Of a stretch of DNA of 64,000 nt, positions 46,169 through 55,121 are shown in pieces. Each line of letters opens with the position of its first letter. Within the stretch, counting starts at the first letter, position 1. Origin of the DNA: Streptomyces sp. NBC_00523 (GTDB lineage: Bacteria > Actinomycetota > Actinomycetes > Streptomycetales > Streptomycetaceae); assembly GCF_036346615.1 (NCBI RefSeq), contig NZ_CP107836.1, positions 4,030,001 through 4,094,000 of the forward strand. Direction: 5' to 3'. Made by a program: the position numbers and the translations under genes. The notes beneath the pieces were generated by a model. That model worked only from the letters and a program-made list of their open reading frames with translations. It did no database searches and was not told the DNA's origin.

Positions 46169-48447
46169 GTGTCGGACGGGCTGGGTTTGAACCCGCGCAG
46201 GCGCAACGAGTTGCCGACCACGAAGACCGACGAGAAGGCCATCGCCGCGCCCGCGATCATCGGGTTCAGCAGGCCCGCCGCGGCCAGCGGGAGCGCTGCC
46301 ACGTTGTACGCGAAGGCCCAGAAGAGGTTCGTCCGGATCGTGCTCAGGGTCCGGCGGGCCAGGCGGATCGCGTCCGGGGCCGCGCGGAGGTCGCCGCGGA
46401 CCAGGGTCAGGTCGCCCGCCTCGATCGCCGCGTCGGTGCCCGTGCCCATCGCCAGGCCGAGGTCGGCCTGGGCCAGCGCGGCGGCGTCGTTCACGCCGTC
46501 GCCGACCATCGCCACCGAGCGGCCCTCCGCCTGGAGGCGCTTGACGACGTCCACCTTGTCCTGAGGCATGACCTCCGCGTACACCTCGTCGATCCCGACC
46601 TCGGCCGCGACCGACTCCGCCACCGCCCGGTTGTCGCCGGTCAGCAGGATGGGGGTCAGGCCCAGGCGGCGCAGGCGGCCGATCGCCTCCGCGCTGGTGT
46701 CCTTCACCGCGTCGGCCACTTCGAGCACCGCGCGCGCCTCGCCGTCCCAGGCGACCGCGATGGCCGTCCGTCCGGCGGCCTCCGCCTCGGCCTTGCGGGC
46801 GGCCAGGCCGGCCGGGAGGCGTATCTCCCACTCCGCGAGGAGCTGTTCGCGGCCGACGAGGACCGCGTGGCCGTCGACCACGCCCTGCACCCCCAGACCG
46901 GGGACGTTCGCGAAGTCCTCCGGAGTGGGAAGAGCCGCGCCCGTGCGTTCCGCGGCTCCGGTCGCCACCGCCTGGGCGATGGGGTGTTCGGAGGCGTGTT
47001 CCAGGGCTCCGGCGAGGCGCAGGGCTTCGGATTCCGTGGTTCCGGGGGCCGTGTGCACGGTCTGGAGGGTCATCCGGCCCGTCGTCACCGTGCCCGTCTT
47101 GTCCAGGACGATCGTGTCGACCCGGCGGGTGGACTCCAGGACCTCGGGGCCCTTGATCAGGATGCCGAGCTGGGCGCCGCGCCCCGTACCGACCATGAGC
47201 GCGGTCGGCGTGGCGAGGCCGAGCGCGCACGGGCAGGCGATGATCAGGACCGCCACCGCCGCTGTGAACGCGGCCGTGATCCCCGCGCCGTCCGCCAGCC
47301 AGAAGCCCAACGTGCCGAGCGCGAGCGCGATGACCACGGGGACGAACACCGCCGAGATCCGGTCCGCGAGGCGCTGCGCGCCCGCCTTGCCGTTCTGCGC
47401 GTCCTCGACCAGCTTCGCCATCCGGGCGAGCTGCGTGTCCGCGCCGACCCGGGTCGCCTCGACCACGAGGCGACCGCCCGCGTTGAGGGTCGCGCCGGTC
47501 ACCGTGTCGCCGACGGCGACCTCGACCGGGACGGACTCGCCGGTGAGCATGGACGCGTCGACCGCCGAGGAGCCCTCGACCACCGTGCCGTCCGTGGCGA
47601 TCTTCTCGCCGGGGCGCACGAGGAAGCGGTCGCCGACGTGGAGGTCCGCCGTGTCCACGGTCACCTCGCGGCCGTCGCGCAGGACGGCGACCTCCTTGGC
47701 GCCCAGTTCGAGGAGCGCCTTCAGCGCGGCGCCCGCCTTCCGCTTCGACCGGGCCTCGAAGTAGCGCCCGGCGAGGATGAACGCGGTGACGCCGGCCGCC
47801 GCCTCCAGATAGATGTTCCCCGCGCCGTCGGTGCGGCCGATGGTCAGCTCGAACGGGTGCGTCATGCCGGTCATCCCGGCCGTGCCGAAGAACAGCGCCC
47901 ACAGCGACCACAGGAACGCGGCCGACGTACCGAGCGAGATGAGCGTGTCCATCGTCGCCGCGCCGTGCCGCGCGTTCGTCCACGCGGCCCGGTGGAACGG
48001 CCAGCCCGCGTACGTGACGACGGGGGCGGTGAGGGTGAGCGCGAGCCACTGCCAGTTGTCGAACTGGAGCGCCGGGATCATCGACATCGCGACCACCGGC
48101 ACCGCGAGGAGCACGGCCGTGATCAGCCGCTGCCGCAGGGTGTCGGGCGCCTGCGGGGCGGGTACGGCCGCCTCTTCCGTCGTACGTGCCGGAGGCGCGG
48201 GTTCGTGCGCGGTGTAGCCGGTCTTCTCGACCGTGGCGACGAGGTCCTGTACGGAGGCGGCGGCGCCGTCGTAGGTGACGTGGGCCTTCTCCGTGGCGTA
48301 GTTCACGGTGGCCGTGACGCCGTCCATCCGGTTGAGCTTCTTCTCGATACGGGCCGCGCAGGAGGCGCAGGTCATGCCGCCGATGGCCAGCTCTACCTCG
48401 GCCTGTGCGGCGTGCGCTGGGTGCGCGGTGTGCGTGGGCGCTGACAC
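46147..48447 (-). CDS. copA: copper-translocating P1B-type ATPase
   Basis: A 766-residue heavy-metal ATPase. An N-terminal HMA domain has GGMTCASC (C27, C30). Eight membrane helices follow, with the ion site ACPCALGLATP, the actuator TGES (LTGESVPVEV), the phosphorylation site DKTGT, the HP motif SEHPIAQA and the hinge GDGVNDAAAL. CPC plus HMA indicates Cu(I) export. GTG 48447 follows GAGGAGGG. The C-terminal tail SPSDTPSPSGV is encoded by a dispersed intergenic repeat. Divergent cutC and a CsoR-like operator upstream support copper control. Confidence 0.95.
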   Translation of the reverse strand: MSAPTHTAHPAHAAQAEVELAIGGMTCASCAARIEKKLNRMDGVTATVNYATEKAHVTYDGAAASVQDLVATVEKTGYTAHEPAPPARTTEEAAVPAPQAPDTLRQRLITAVLLAVPVVAMSMIPALQFDNWQWLALTLTAPVVTYAGWPFHRAAWTNARHGAATMDTLISLGTSAAFLWSLWALFFGTAGMTGMTHPFELTIGRTDGAGNIYLEAAAGVTAFILAGRYFEARSKRKAGAALKALLELGAKEVAVLRDGREVTVDTADLHVGDRFLVRPGEKIATDGTVVEGSSAVDASMLTGESVPVEVAVGDTVTGATLNAGGRLVVEATRVGADTQLARMAKLVEDAQNGKAGAQRLADRISAVFVPVVIALALGTLGFWLADGAGITAAFTAAVAVLIIACPCALGLATPTALMVGTGRGAQLGILIKGPEVLESTRRVDTIVLDKTGTVTTGRMTLQTVHTAPGTTESEALRLAGALEHASEHPIAQAVATGAAERTGAALPTPEDFANVPGLGVQGVVDGHAVLVGREQLLAEWEIRLPAGLAARKAEAEAAGRTAIAVAWDGEARAVLEVADAVKDTSAEAIGRLRRLGLTPILLTGDNRAVAESVAAEVGIDEVYAEVMPQDKVDVVKRLQAEGRSVAMVGDGVNDAAALAQADLGLAMGTGTDAAIEAGDLTLVRGDLRAAPDAIRLARRTLSTIRTNLFWAFAYNVAALPLAAAGLLNPMIAGAAMAFSSVFVVGNSLRLRGFKPSPSDTPSPSGV

Positions 48448-48491
48448 GGGGCGGCCCTCCTCGTGGTGGTCCCCGGATACCCTGGCGTAGG

Positions 48492-48506
48492 TACCCCTGG
48501 GGGGTA
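48492..48506. promoter_or_regulatory. CsoR-type copper operator upstream of copA
   Basis: TACCCCTGGGGGGTA is the pseudo-palindrome TACCCC-TGG-GGGGTA typical of CsoR sites. It lies 45 bp before copA; another C-rich half, TATACCCCC (48524 onward), follows. The full 269-bp gap to cutC holds no gene. Confidence 0.82.
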
Positions 48507-48716
48507 TCTCTTCTCCTTCCATGTATACCCCCACCCCCTATGTCGAGGCAAGGGTGATCCTTTGCGGATGAACGGGCTCCGCCGGTCGGTCGCTTGTCGG
48601 CCGTTTGGCCTCGCGTATCTTCACGTTCGCGGTCAGGGCTGCGCCGTCGGCCTACCGCCCCGTAGGCTGGGCCATTGGACTAGACCTGTAGCTGCTTCCT
48701 GGAGGATTGGGATCCC

Positions 48717-49406
48717 ATGAGCAACCGTGCAGTCCTGGAGGTGATCGCTCTCGACGCGGAGGACGCGGTCGCTGCCCAGGCGGGTGGTGCGGACCGGCTT
48801 GAGCTGGTCACCGACATGGCGGCGGACGGCCTCACCCCGTCCTGTGCGACCTTCGCGGCGATCCGCGCCGCGGTGGACATTCCGCTTCGGGTGATGCTCC
48901 GGGTCGCCGACGGCTTCGCGGCCGGTGACGTCGAGATACTCGTACGCAAGGCGCGGGAGCTGCGGGCGGAGGGGGCGGACGAGTTCGTGCTCGGCTTCCT
49001 GGACGCGGACGGGAACCCCGACCTCGTCGCGGTCGAACGGCTCGTCGCCGCGCTGGACGGCTGCCGGTGGACGTTCCACCGGGCGATCGACCGGGCGGCC
49101 GACCGGGACGCGCTGCGCAAGGCGCTCGCGGATCTGCCGGGGCTCGACACGTATCTGACGGCCGGGGCGGCGGCGGGCGTGGACGCCGGGATACCGACGC
49201 TGGTGGCCGAGGCGGGACGGCGGGGCGAACCCGGGTACGAGCCGCGGATTCTTGTGGGGGGCGGGTTGCGGCTGGAGCACCTTCCGGCGCTCCTGGACGC
49301 GGGTATCGACGCCGTGCACATCGGTGGCGCGGCGCGGCCCGGTGGCTGGGCCGGGCCGGTGGACGCGGATGCGGTACGGGAGTGGCGGGCGGTGCTCGAC
49401 CGCTAG
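48717..49406 (+). CDS. cutC: CutC family protein
   Basis: A 229-residue TIM-barrel protein: VLEVIALDAEDAVAAQAGGADRLELVTDMAADGLTPS, IPLRVMLRVADGF, ADEFVLGFLDADGNPD, RWTFHRAIDRAADR, and ILVGGGLRLEHL (in parts) are all CutC signatures. CutC was linked to copper homeostasis, though its role is disputed and it may be an enzyme of unknown substrate. GGAGGA lies ten bases before ATG 48717. Its divergent partner is the copper ATPase, which supports the link. Confidence 0.9.
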   Translation: MSNRAVLEVIALDAEDAVAAQAGGADRLELVTDMAADGLTPSCATFAAIRAAVDIPLRVMLRVADGFAAGDVEILVRKARELRAEGADEFVLGFLDADGNPDLVAVERLVAALDGCRWTFHRAIDRAADRDALRKALADLPGLDTYLTAGAAAGVDAGIPTLVAEAGRRGEPGYEPRILVGGGLRLEHLPALLDAGIDAVHIGGAARPGGWAGPVDADAVREWRAVLDR

Positions 49407-49490
49407 GCGCGGGGCGTGGGGGCGGTGCGGTGCCGCCGGGTGCGCCCGTTGCGCGCCGTTCCCGCGGGGGCGCTGCCCCCGGACCCCCGC

Positions 49491-49566
49491 TCCTCAAACG
49501 CCGGAGGGGCTGATTTCGGTGGTGGCGCCGGGAAACCCAGCCCGTCCGGCGATTGAGGACGGAACC
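49491..49566. repeat. dispersed intergenic repeat, copy B (inverted pair)
   Basis: TCCTCAAACGCCGGAGGGGCTG (in part, 49491-49512) is followed by an inverted relative CCCAGCCCGTCCGGCGATTGAGGACGGAACCC (in parts, 49536-49566), giving a palindromic arrangement like copy A. It fills most of the gap between cutC and the cellulase control region. Confidence 0.78.
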
Positions 49567-49666
49567 CTTGCCCCGGACCGGGGCGACCAAGTCGCGGGCC
49601 GGAACGTCGTTCTGTCATGACCCTGGCGCAACCGCCGCCCCCCGCCCCACAATGGCCTCGCGGTGA

Positions 49667-49680
49667 TGGGATCGCTCCCA
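49667..49680 (+). promoter_or_regulatory. CebR box 1 (one mismatch)
   Basis: TGGGATCGCTCCCA differs from the perfect CebR palindrome TGGGAGCGCTCCCA at one position. It lies 81 bp before the cellulase start. Confidence 0.82.
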
Positions 49681-49711
49681 TGGCGCGCCTCCCCGGCATG
49701 CCCATCTGTTG

Positions 49712-49725
49712 TGGGAGCGCTCCCA
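49712..49725 (+). promoter_or_regulatory. CebR box 2 (perfect)
   Basis: TGGGAGCGCTCCCA is an exact match to the CebR operator, the LacI-family repressor of cellulose utilisation released by cellobiose. It is 45 bp downstream of box 1 and 36 bp before the start codon. Confidence 0.92.
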
Positions 49726-49760
49726 TCTCGCTCTTCCGGCCCCACGACGAAAGGCTCCAG

Positions 49761-52397
49761 GTGAACGTCTCCTCGCCCCCGTCCTTCGTTCGGCGCAGGC
49801 GCCGCGCGATTGGTGTGCTGGCGGCTGCCGCGCTCTGCGGCGGCATTCTGACCGCGCCCGGTGCCGTCGCCGCCGACGGCGACCCCGCTCCGGAGCAGAT
49901 CACCAATGGTGACTTCTCCGCGGGGGTCGCGCCCTGGTGGTCGACGGCCAATGCGCCGGTCGCCGTGGTGGACGGGCGGCTGTGTGCCGACGTGCCGGGC
50001 GGGACCGCCAACCCATGGGACGCGATCGTCGGGCAGAACGACATCCCGCTCGTCGCGGGGGAGGCGTACACCCTGACGTACACGGCGAGTTCGACCGTAC
50101 CGCTGTCCATTCACACCAACGTGCAGATGGCGACGGACCCGTACACCGCCGACCTGTCCGCGACGGATCAGATCGGGGCCGAGGCGGCCGTCCACACGCA
50201 CGTCTTCACGGCGTCCGCCGACCAGGACGCCGCGCAGGTCGCCTTCCAGGTCGGCGGGGGCGCGAACGCGGCGACCTTCTGCGTGGACGACGTGTCGCTG
50301 CGCGGGGGCGCCGAGCCGCCCGTGTACGAGCCGGACACCGGGTCCCCCGTGCGGGTCAACCAGGTCGGCTACCTCCCCAAGGGCCCGAAGACCGGCACCC
50401 TGGTCACCGACGCGACCGACCCGCTGCCGTGGGCGCTGAAGGCGGCCGACGGGGCGACCGTCGCGAGCGGGACGACCAAGCCCGGCGGCGAGGACCCGAC
50501 CTCGCGGCAGAACGTGCAGACCTTCGACTTCAGCGACGCCACCGCCACCGGCGACGGCTTCACGATCGAGGCGGACGGGCAGGTCAGCGAGCCCTTCTCG
50601 ATCCGGGCGGACCTGTACGACGGCCTCCGGTCCGACTCGCTGGCGTACTTCTACCAGAACCGCAGCGGCATCGCGATCGACGCGGACCTCGTCGGCGAGG
50701 AGTACGCGCGCCCGGCCGGCCACCTCGGGGTGGCGCCGAACAAGGGCGACACGGACGTGCCCTGCCAGGCGGGCGTCTGCGACTACCGGCTCGACGTGCG
50801 CGGCGGCTGGTACGACGCCGGGGACCACGGCAAGTACGTCGTGAACGGCGGCATCGCGGTCGCCGAGCTGATGGACACCTACGAGCGCACGCTGACCGCC
50901 GACGGCGCGGAGGCGGCCGAGCTGGGCGACGGCGCGCTGCGGGTGCCCGAGCACGGCAACGACGTGCCGGACATCCTCGACGAGGCGCGCTGGGAGCTGG
51001 AGTTCCTGATGCGCATGCAGGTCCCGGCCGGGCAGCCGCTCGCGGGCATGGCCCACCACAAGGTGCACGACGCCAACTGGACCGGCATCCCGATGCGGCC
51101 CGAACTCGACCCGGAGCAGCGCGAACTGCACCCGCCGACGACCGCCGCGACCCTGAATCTCGCCGCGACGGCCGCCCAATGCGCCCGGCTGTACGCCCCG
51201 TTCGACGCGGAGTTCGCCGCTCAGTGCCGTACCGCCGCCGAGGCCGCGTGGACCGCCGCGAAGGCACATCCGGCGGTGTACGCCAGCCCGGCCGACGGCG
51301 TCGGGGGCGGGACGTACGAGGACAACGACGTGAGCGACGAGTTCTACTGGGCCGCCGCCGAGCTGTTCACCACGACCGGCAAGGACACGTACCGCCAGGC
51401 GCTGCTGGACTCGCCGCTGCACGGTGACGTGGACGCGGCCTTCCCCGCCGACGGCGGGATGTGGTGGGGCGGCACCGCCGGGCTCGGCGTGCTGACCCTG
51501 GCCACGGTCCCGAACGACCTGACGGCCGCCCAGCTCGCGGACGTACGCAACGTCGTGACGACCGCCGCCGACCAGTACAAGGCGCAGACCGAGGACCAGC
51601 TGTACGGCGTGCCGTACGCGCCCAAGGACCTGAACTACGCCTGGGGTTCGAACAGTCAGGTCCTGAACAACATGATCGTGCTGGCGACCGCCGCCGACCT
51701 CACCGGTGACACCGGCTACCGGGACGCGGTGCTGCGCGGCGCGGACTACCTCTTCGGGCGCAACCCGCTGAACCAGTCGTACGTCACCGGCTACGGCGAG
51801 CGGTACTCGCAGAACCAGCACCACCGGTTCTGGGCACACGAGTCCGACCCGTCCCTGCCGCACCCGCCCGCCGGGTCCCTCGCGGGCGGGCCCAACCTGA
51901 CCGCGCCGACCTCGGGCGACCCGGAGGCCGCCGCGAAGCTCAAGGGGTGCGCGGCCGCGATGTGCTACCTGGACGACAACGGCTCGTACGCCACCAACGA
52001 GGTCGCGGTGAACTGGAACGCCCCGCTGGCCTACATCGCCTCCTACCTGGACGACGCGGGCGACGCCACCGGTCCGGAGCGGGCCTGCCAGGTCACGTAC
52101 TCCTCGCACCCGTGGAACACCGGCTCGACCACCACGGTCACGGTGAAGAACACCGGCAGCAAGGCCGTCACGCCGTGGTCCCTGACCTGGCTGCTGCCCG
52201 GCGACCAGAAGCTCAGCCACACCTGGAGCGCCGAACTCGGCCAGTACGGACGGACGGTGACGGCCGCGCCGCTGTCCTGGAACCGGACGCTGGCACCCGG
52301 AGCCTCGATCGACTTCGGGTTCAACAGCAGCCGCACGGGCCCGGCGGCCGACCCGGGCACCGTGAAGCTGAACGGGCGTGCCTGCACGGCGGGTTGA
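49761..52397 (+). CDS. secreted GH9 endoglucanase with N- and C-terminal carbohydrate-binding modules
   Basis: An 878-residue cellulase. A twin-Arg-like or Sec signal (RRRRRAIGVLAAAALCGG, to about 36) is followed by a CBM4_9-type module (40-195, ITNGDFSAGVAPWW start), an Ig-like CelD_N domain (200-285, VRNQVGYLPKGPK-like), the GH9 (alpha/alpha)6 barrel (290-745) with the catalytic Asp in GGWYDAGDHGKYVVNGG, HHRFWAHE, and the acid Glu in TNEVAVNWNAPLAYI, then a CBM2 cellulose-binding domain (about 775-878). The enzyme cuts cellulose outside the cell. GTG 49761 follows AGGCTCCAG weakly. Two CebR boxes upstream predict induction by cellobiose. Confidence 0.92.
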   Translation: MNVSSPPSFVRRRRRAIGVLAAAALCGGILTAPGAVAADGDPAPEQITNGDFSAGVAPWWSTANAPVAVVDGRLCADVPGGTANPWDAIVGQNDIPLVAGEAYTLTYTASSTVPLSIHTNVQMATDPYTADLSATDQIGAEAAVHTHVFTASADQDAAQVAFQVGGGANAATFCVDDVSLRGGAEPPVYEPDTGSPVRVNQVGYLPKGPKTGTLVTDATDPLPWALKAADGATVASGTTKPGGEDPTSRQNVQTFDFSDATATGDGFTIEADGQVSEPFSIRADLYDGLRSDSLAYFYQNRSGIAIDADLVGEEYARPAGHLGVAPNKGDTDVPCQAGVCDYRLDVRGGWYDAGDHGKYVVNGGIAVAELMDTYERTLTADGAEAAELGDGALRVPEHGNDVPDILDEARWELEFLMRMQVPAGQPLAGMAHHKVHDANWTGIPMRPELDPEQRELHPPTTAATLNLAATAAQCARLYAPFDAEFAAQCRTAAEAAWTAAKAHPAVYASPADGVGGGTYEDNDVSDEFYWAAAELFTTTGKDTYRQALLDSPLHGDVDAAFPADGGMWWGGTAGLGVLTLATVPNDLTAAQLADVRNVVTTAADQYKAQTEDQLYGVPYAPKDLNYAWGSNSQVLNNMIVLATAADLTGDTGYRDAVLRGADYLFGRNPLNQSYVTGYGERYSQNQHHRFWAHESDPSLPHPPAGSLAGGPNLTAPTSGDPEAAAKLKGCAAAMCYLDDNGSYATNEVAVNWNAPLAYIASYLDDAGDATGPERACQVTYSSHPWNTGSTTTVTVKNTGSKAVTPWSLTWLLPGDQKLSHTWSAELGQYGRTVTAAPLSWNRTLAPGASIDFGFNSSRTGPAADPGTVKLNGRACTAG

Positions 52398-52449
52398 TGA
52401 CCGGGCGGGGGCGGGGGTGACGAGGGTCCCCCCGCCCCCGTTCACTTCG

Positions 52450-54519
52450 CTACGCCAACTCCTCCGGCAGCGGCGTCGCGTGAAGCACCGTCAGGCCGGA
52501 GACCGCACGGGTCAGCGCCACGTACAGGCGGCGCAGGCCCGTGCGTTCGTCCGGTTCGCCGTCGATCACGGCGGCCGGTTCGTCCAGCACCACGTAGTCG
52601 TACTCCAGGCCCTTCGCCAGCGAGGCCGGGACCAGGGTGAGCCGGGACTCGGCGGTCGTCTCCTGGCCGGGGGAGAGGTACGTGTGCCCGGCCGCGGTCA
52701 GCGCGTCGGCGAGGGCGGGAATGCGGGCGTCGGCGGCGATCAGGCCGATGGACCCCTCGTGCGTCAGGGACTCCTCGCAGGCCGCGACGACCGCCGCGTC
52801 CAGCGCATCGGAGGCCACCTCCCGTACCGACAGCGACCCCGGCGACTCACGCACCGATTCCACGGGCGTCAGCCCCGGCGAGATCACCGGGAGCAGCCGG
52901 GAGGCGTACGCGATGACATCGCGCGGCACGCGGAATCCGGCCGTCAGCTCCTCCACCAGCGCGTCCGCCTTGCCCAGATGGTGCAGCGCCTGCTCCCAGC
53001 TCTGCGTCGACCAGGGCGTGGTGCCCTGCGCCAGGTCGCCGAGGACGGTCGCCGAACCGGTCGAGCAGCGGCGGCCGACCGCGCGGTACTGCATGGGGGA
53101 GAGGTCCTGCGCCTCATCGATCACGACATGGCCGAGCGAGTGCGTACGCGACACCAGGTCGCCCGCCTCGTCGATCAGCACCGCGTCCGCAGCGGACCAC
53201 TTGGCGGTCTTCACGCTGCGCGCCGGCTTGGTCCAGAGGATCGCCTTCCGCTCGTCCTCGGAGAGCAGCCCCTCCGCGTGCACCGCCAGGAAATCCGCGT
53301 CGGACAGCAGCCGCAGGACCAGCTTCGCCGGGTCCACGGCGGGCCAGATCGCCTTCACGGCCGCCTTCACGGCGGGGTTGCGGGCCACCGAATTCTGCAC
53401 CCGGTCGTCGGGCGCCTCGCCCGACTGCTCCATGCGCACCAGGACGGCGTGCGCGATGCGCTGGGGCAGCGCCTCGTGGGCGGCGCCGTAGCGCATGTCC
53501 CGGGCCAGCAGCTCCTGGACCATCTCCTCGATCTCGTACGCCGGCACGCGCCAGCGCCGCGAGCCGCGCACCACCATGACCGGCTCGGTCGGCAGCGTGA
53601 CGTGCGAGCGCAGCGCGCGCCGCAGCACTTCCGCCATGCGGGCGTCGCCCTTCACGACGGCGGCCGGGGCCTCGTCCGTGCCCCGGACCTCGATCTGCCC
53701 GGTGACCAGGTCCTCGACGGTCGCCTGCTTGACCTCCAGCTCGCCGAGGGCCGGGAGCACCTGCTCGATGTAGTGCAGGAAGGACTGGTTCGGGCCGACG
53801 ACCAGGGTGCCGGTGCGGGCCAGGCGCTCGCGGTGCGCGTACAGCAGATACGCGACCCGGTGCAGGCCGACGGCGGTCTTCCCGGTGCCGGGGCCGCCCT
53901 GCACGCAGACCGTGCCGCCCAGCTCGCTGCGGACGATCTCGTCCTGCTCGGGCTGGATCGTCGCGACGATGTCCCGCATGGGGCCGACGCGGGGGCGCTC
54001 GATCTCCGCCTGGAGCAGCTTGCTCGTCTGCTCCGCCTCGGCGGGGTCGGTCAGGTGCTCGTCCTCGTACGCGGTGAGGTCGCCGCCCGTGTAGCCGAAG
54101 CGGCGCCTGCGGCCGACGTCCAGCGGGTCCTTGCGGGAGGCCCGGTAGAACGGCTGGGAGACCGGGGCGCGCCAGTCGATCACCATCGGGTCGCCCTGCG
54201 CGTCGTGCACATGGCGGCGCCCGATGTAGAACTCCTCGCCCTCGGCGCCTTCCGCCTCCTCCGCCCCGACGACGTGCAGGTAGTCCAGGCGCCCGAAGAA
54301 CAGCGGGGTGTGGGCCAGGTCCGCGAGCGACTTGATGCGCTCGTCGATCTGGGCCTGGAGCACCGCCGCGTTCACCCAGTTCGCGGTGACGTCGCGGATG
54401 TCCAGGGCCTGGGCGTCCTCCCGCATGGCGCGCAGCGCGGCGCGGGATGCCGCGAGATGGGCGCGCTCATGGGCGAGGGGGTCGGTGGTGGTGTCGCTCT
54501 CGAATTCGTGCGCGGGCAC
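52450..54519 (-). CDS. helD: HelD-like UvrD-superfamily helicase
   Basis: A 689-residue SF1 ATPase. Residues 1-165 are the HelD coiled-coil and linker (ERAHLAASRAALRAMRED, FFGRLDYLHV, FYIGRRHVHDAQGDPMVIDWRAPVSQPFY in parts). The Walker A is VQGGPGTGKTAVGLHR, Walker B HVVIDEAQDLSP, and later helicase motifs FRVPRDVI, LAKGLEYDYVVL and RRLYVALTRAVSGL. HelD frees stalled RNA polymerase, and the related HelR gives rifamycin tolerance. GTG 54519 is chosen because GGAGG lies seven bases before it. No rifamycin-associated element was seen upstream. Confidence 0.88.
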   Translation of the reverse strand: MPAHEFESDTTTDPLAHERAHLAASRAALRAMREDAQALDIRDVTANWVNAAVLQAQIDERIKSLADLAHTPLFFGRLDYLHVVGAEEAEGAEGEEFYIGRRHVHDAQGDPMVIDWRAPVSQPFYRASRKDPLDVGRRRRFGYTGGDLTAYEDEHLTDPAEAEQTSKLLQAEIERPRVGPMRDIVATIQPEQDEIVRSELGGTVCVQGGPGTGKTAVGLHRVAYLLYAHRERLARTGTLVVGPNQSFLHYIEQVLPALGELEVKQATVEDLVTGQIEVRGTDEAPAAVVKGDARMAEVLRRALRSHVTLPTEPVMVVRGSRRWRVPAYEIEEMVQELLARDMRYGAAHEALPQRIAHAVLVRMEQSGEAPDDRVQNSVARNPAVKAAVKAIWPAVDPAKLVLRLLSDADFLAVHAEGLLSEDERKAILWTKPARSVKTAKWSAADAVLIDEAGDLVSRTHSLGHVVIDEAQDLSPMQYRAVGRRCSTGSATVLGDLAQGTTPWSTQSWEQALHHLGKADALVEELTAGFRVPRDVIAYASRLLPVISPGLTPVESVRESPGSLSVREVASDALDAAVVAACEESLTHEGSIGLIAADARIPALADALTAAGHTYLSPGQETTAESRLTLVPASLAKGLEYDYVVLDEPAAVIDGEPDERTGLRRLYVALTRAVSGLTVLHATPLPEELA

Positions 54520-54928
54520 GGTGTTGCCTCCGGCATTCAACGCAGGACGACGGACCGCGTCTCACCCTTGGGGGGTGTGCGGTCCGCTCGGGGATCGATC
54601 GTGCGTACGGTTGTCGGCCGGTTTCCGTCCGGTCGGCGGCGCTCCCCCGGCTGCCGGAAGGGCCCCTCGGGGGCCGCCGGTACCACGGTGCGGGAGGCGG
54701 GCAGACCGGGGAGTGTACCGGGGCGTGGGGGATGGGCGCGAATGCTTTTTTACGGCTCCGAGGCTCGTCGCTCGTCCGTCGGCGCGCGTCCGTCGGCACT
54801 CGTCCGTCCCCTAGGTGACGCCGTCCTCCCGTAGGGGGTGCCGTGCGACCGGAGGCGTACGCGGGTGGCGTCGCGCTTCCGTCTGTGGGGCGACGCCCCG
54901 GCGCGCCCGTCCGGAGCACCATGGATAC
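54520..54928. promoter_or_regulatory. helD upstream region with a stem-loop
   Basis: About 400 bp with no supported gene. CGGACCGC (54551-54558) pairs with GCGGTCCG (54579-54586), with an inner CACCC/GGGTG stem, directly before helD: an operator or attenuator. Direct repeats of GTCCGTCGGC near 54775-54800 and CCCCTA/TAGGGG (54810-54838) arms are also seen. Confidence 0.45.
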
Positions 54929-55099
54929 ATGAGCACCGTCACCCTTGACCCGAGAAGGACCGGGGCCACCGAGGCCCCCGGTCACCCCCACAACCGCGCC
55001 GCCGGCGCCCTGCGTGCCGTGAAGGTCTTCGCGCAGGCCGCCTTCGGCGTCGTCGTCCTCGGCGAGTACGCGGAGGAGGCGGGGGTGCGGCGGCGCTGA
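54929..55099 (+). CDS. small protein with a hydrophobic C-terminal helix, hypothetical
   Basis: A 56-residue protein starting MSTVTLDPRRTGATEAPG, with a helical C-terminus LRAVKVFAQAAFGVVVLGEYAEEAGV that may touch the membrane. GGAG lies 13 bases before the ATG, rather far. Codon positions keep the host bias. It is convergent with the XPB gene. I know of no function. Confidence 0.55.
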   Translation: MSTVTLDPRRTGATEAPGHPHNRAAGALRAVKVFAQAAFGVVVLGEYAEEAGVRRR

Positions 55100-55121
55100 C
55101 CGCCGCACCCGTGCCCCTTCC

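Noticed and set aside
45788..48049. Long - strand open frame overlapping copA and the transposase region
   Set aside because: Arg/Gly/Pro-rich shadow frame; copA in another frame has all P-type ATPase motifs.
49494..52445. 983-codon - strand frame opposite the GH9 cellulase
   Set aside because: Antisense to a complete four-domain enzyme; repetitive Arg/Gly/Val composition and no signal or motif.
54520..54760. Rifamycin-associated element upstream of helD
   Set aside because: I looked for the known palindromic element of helR-type genes; the stem-loop found does not match it.
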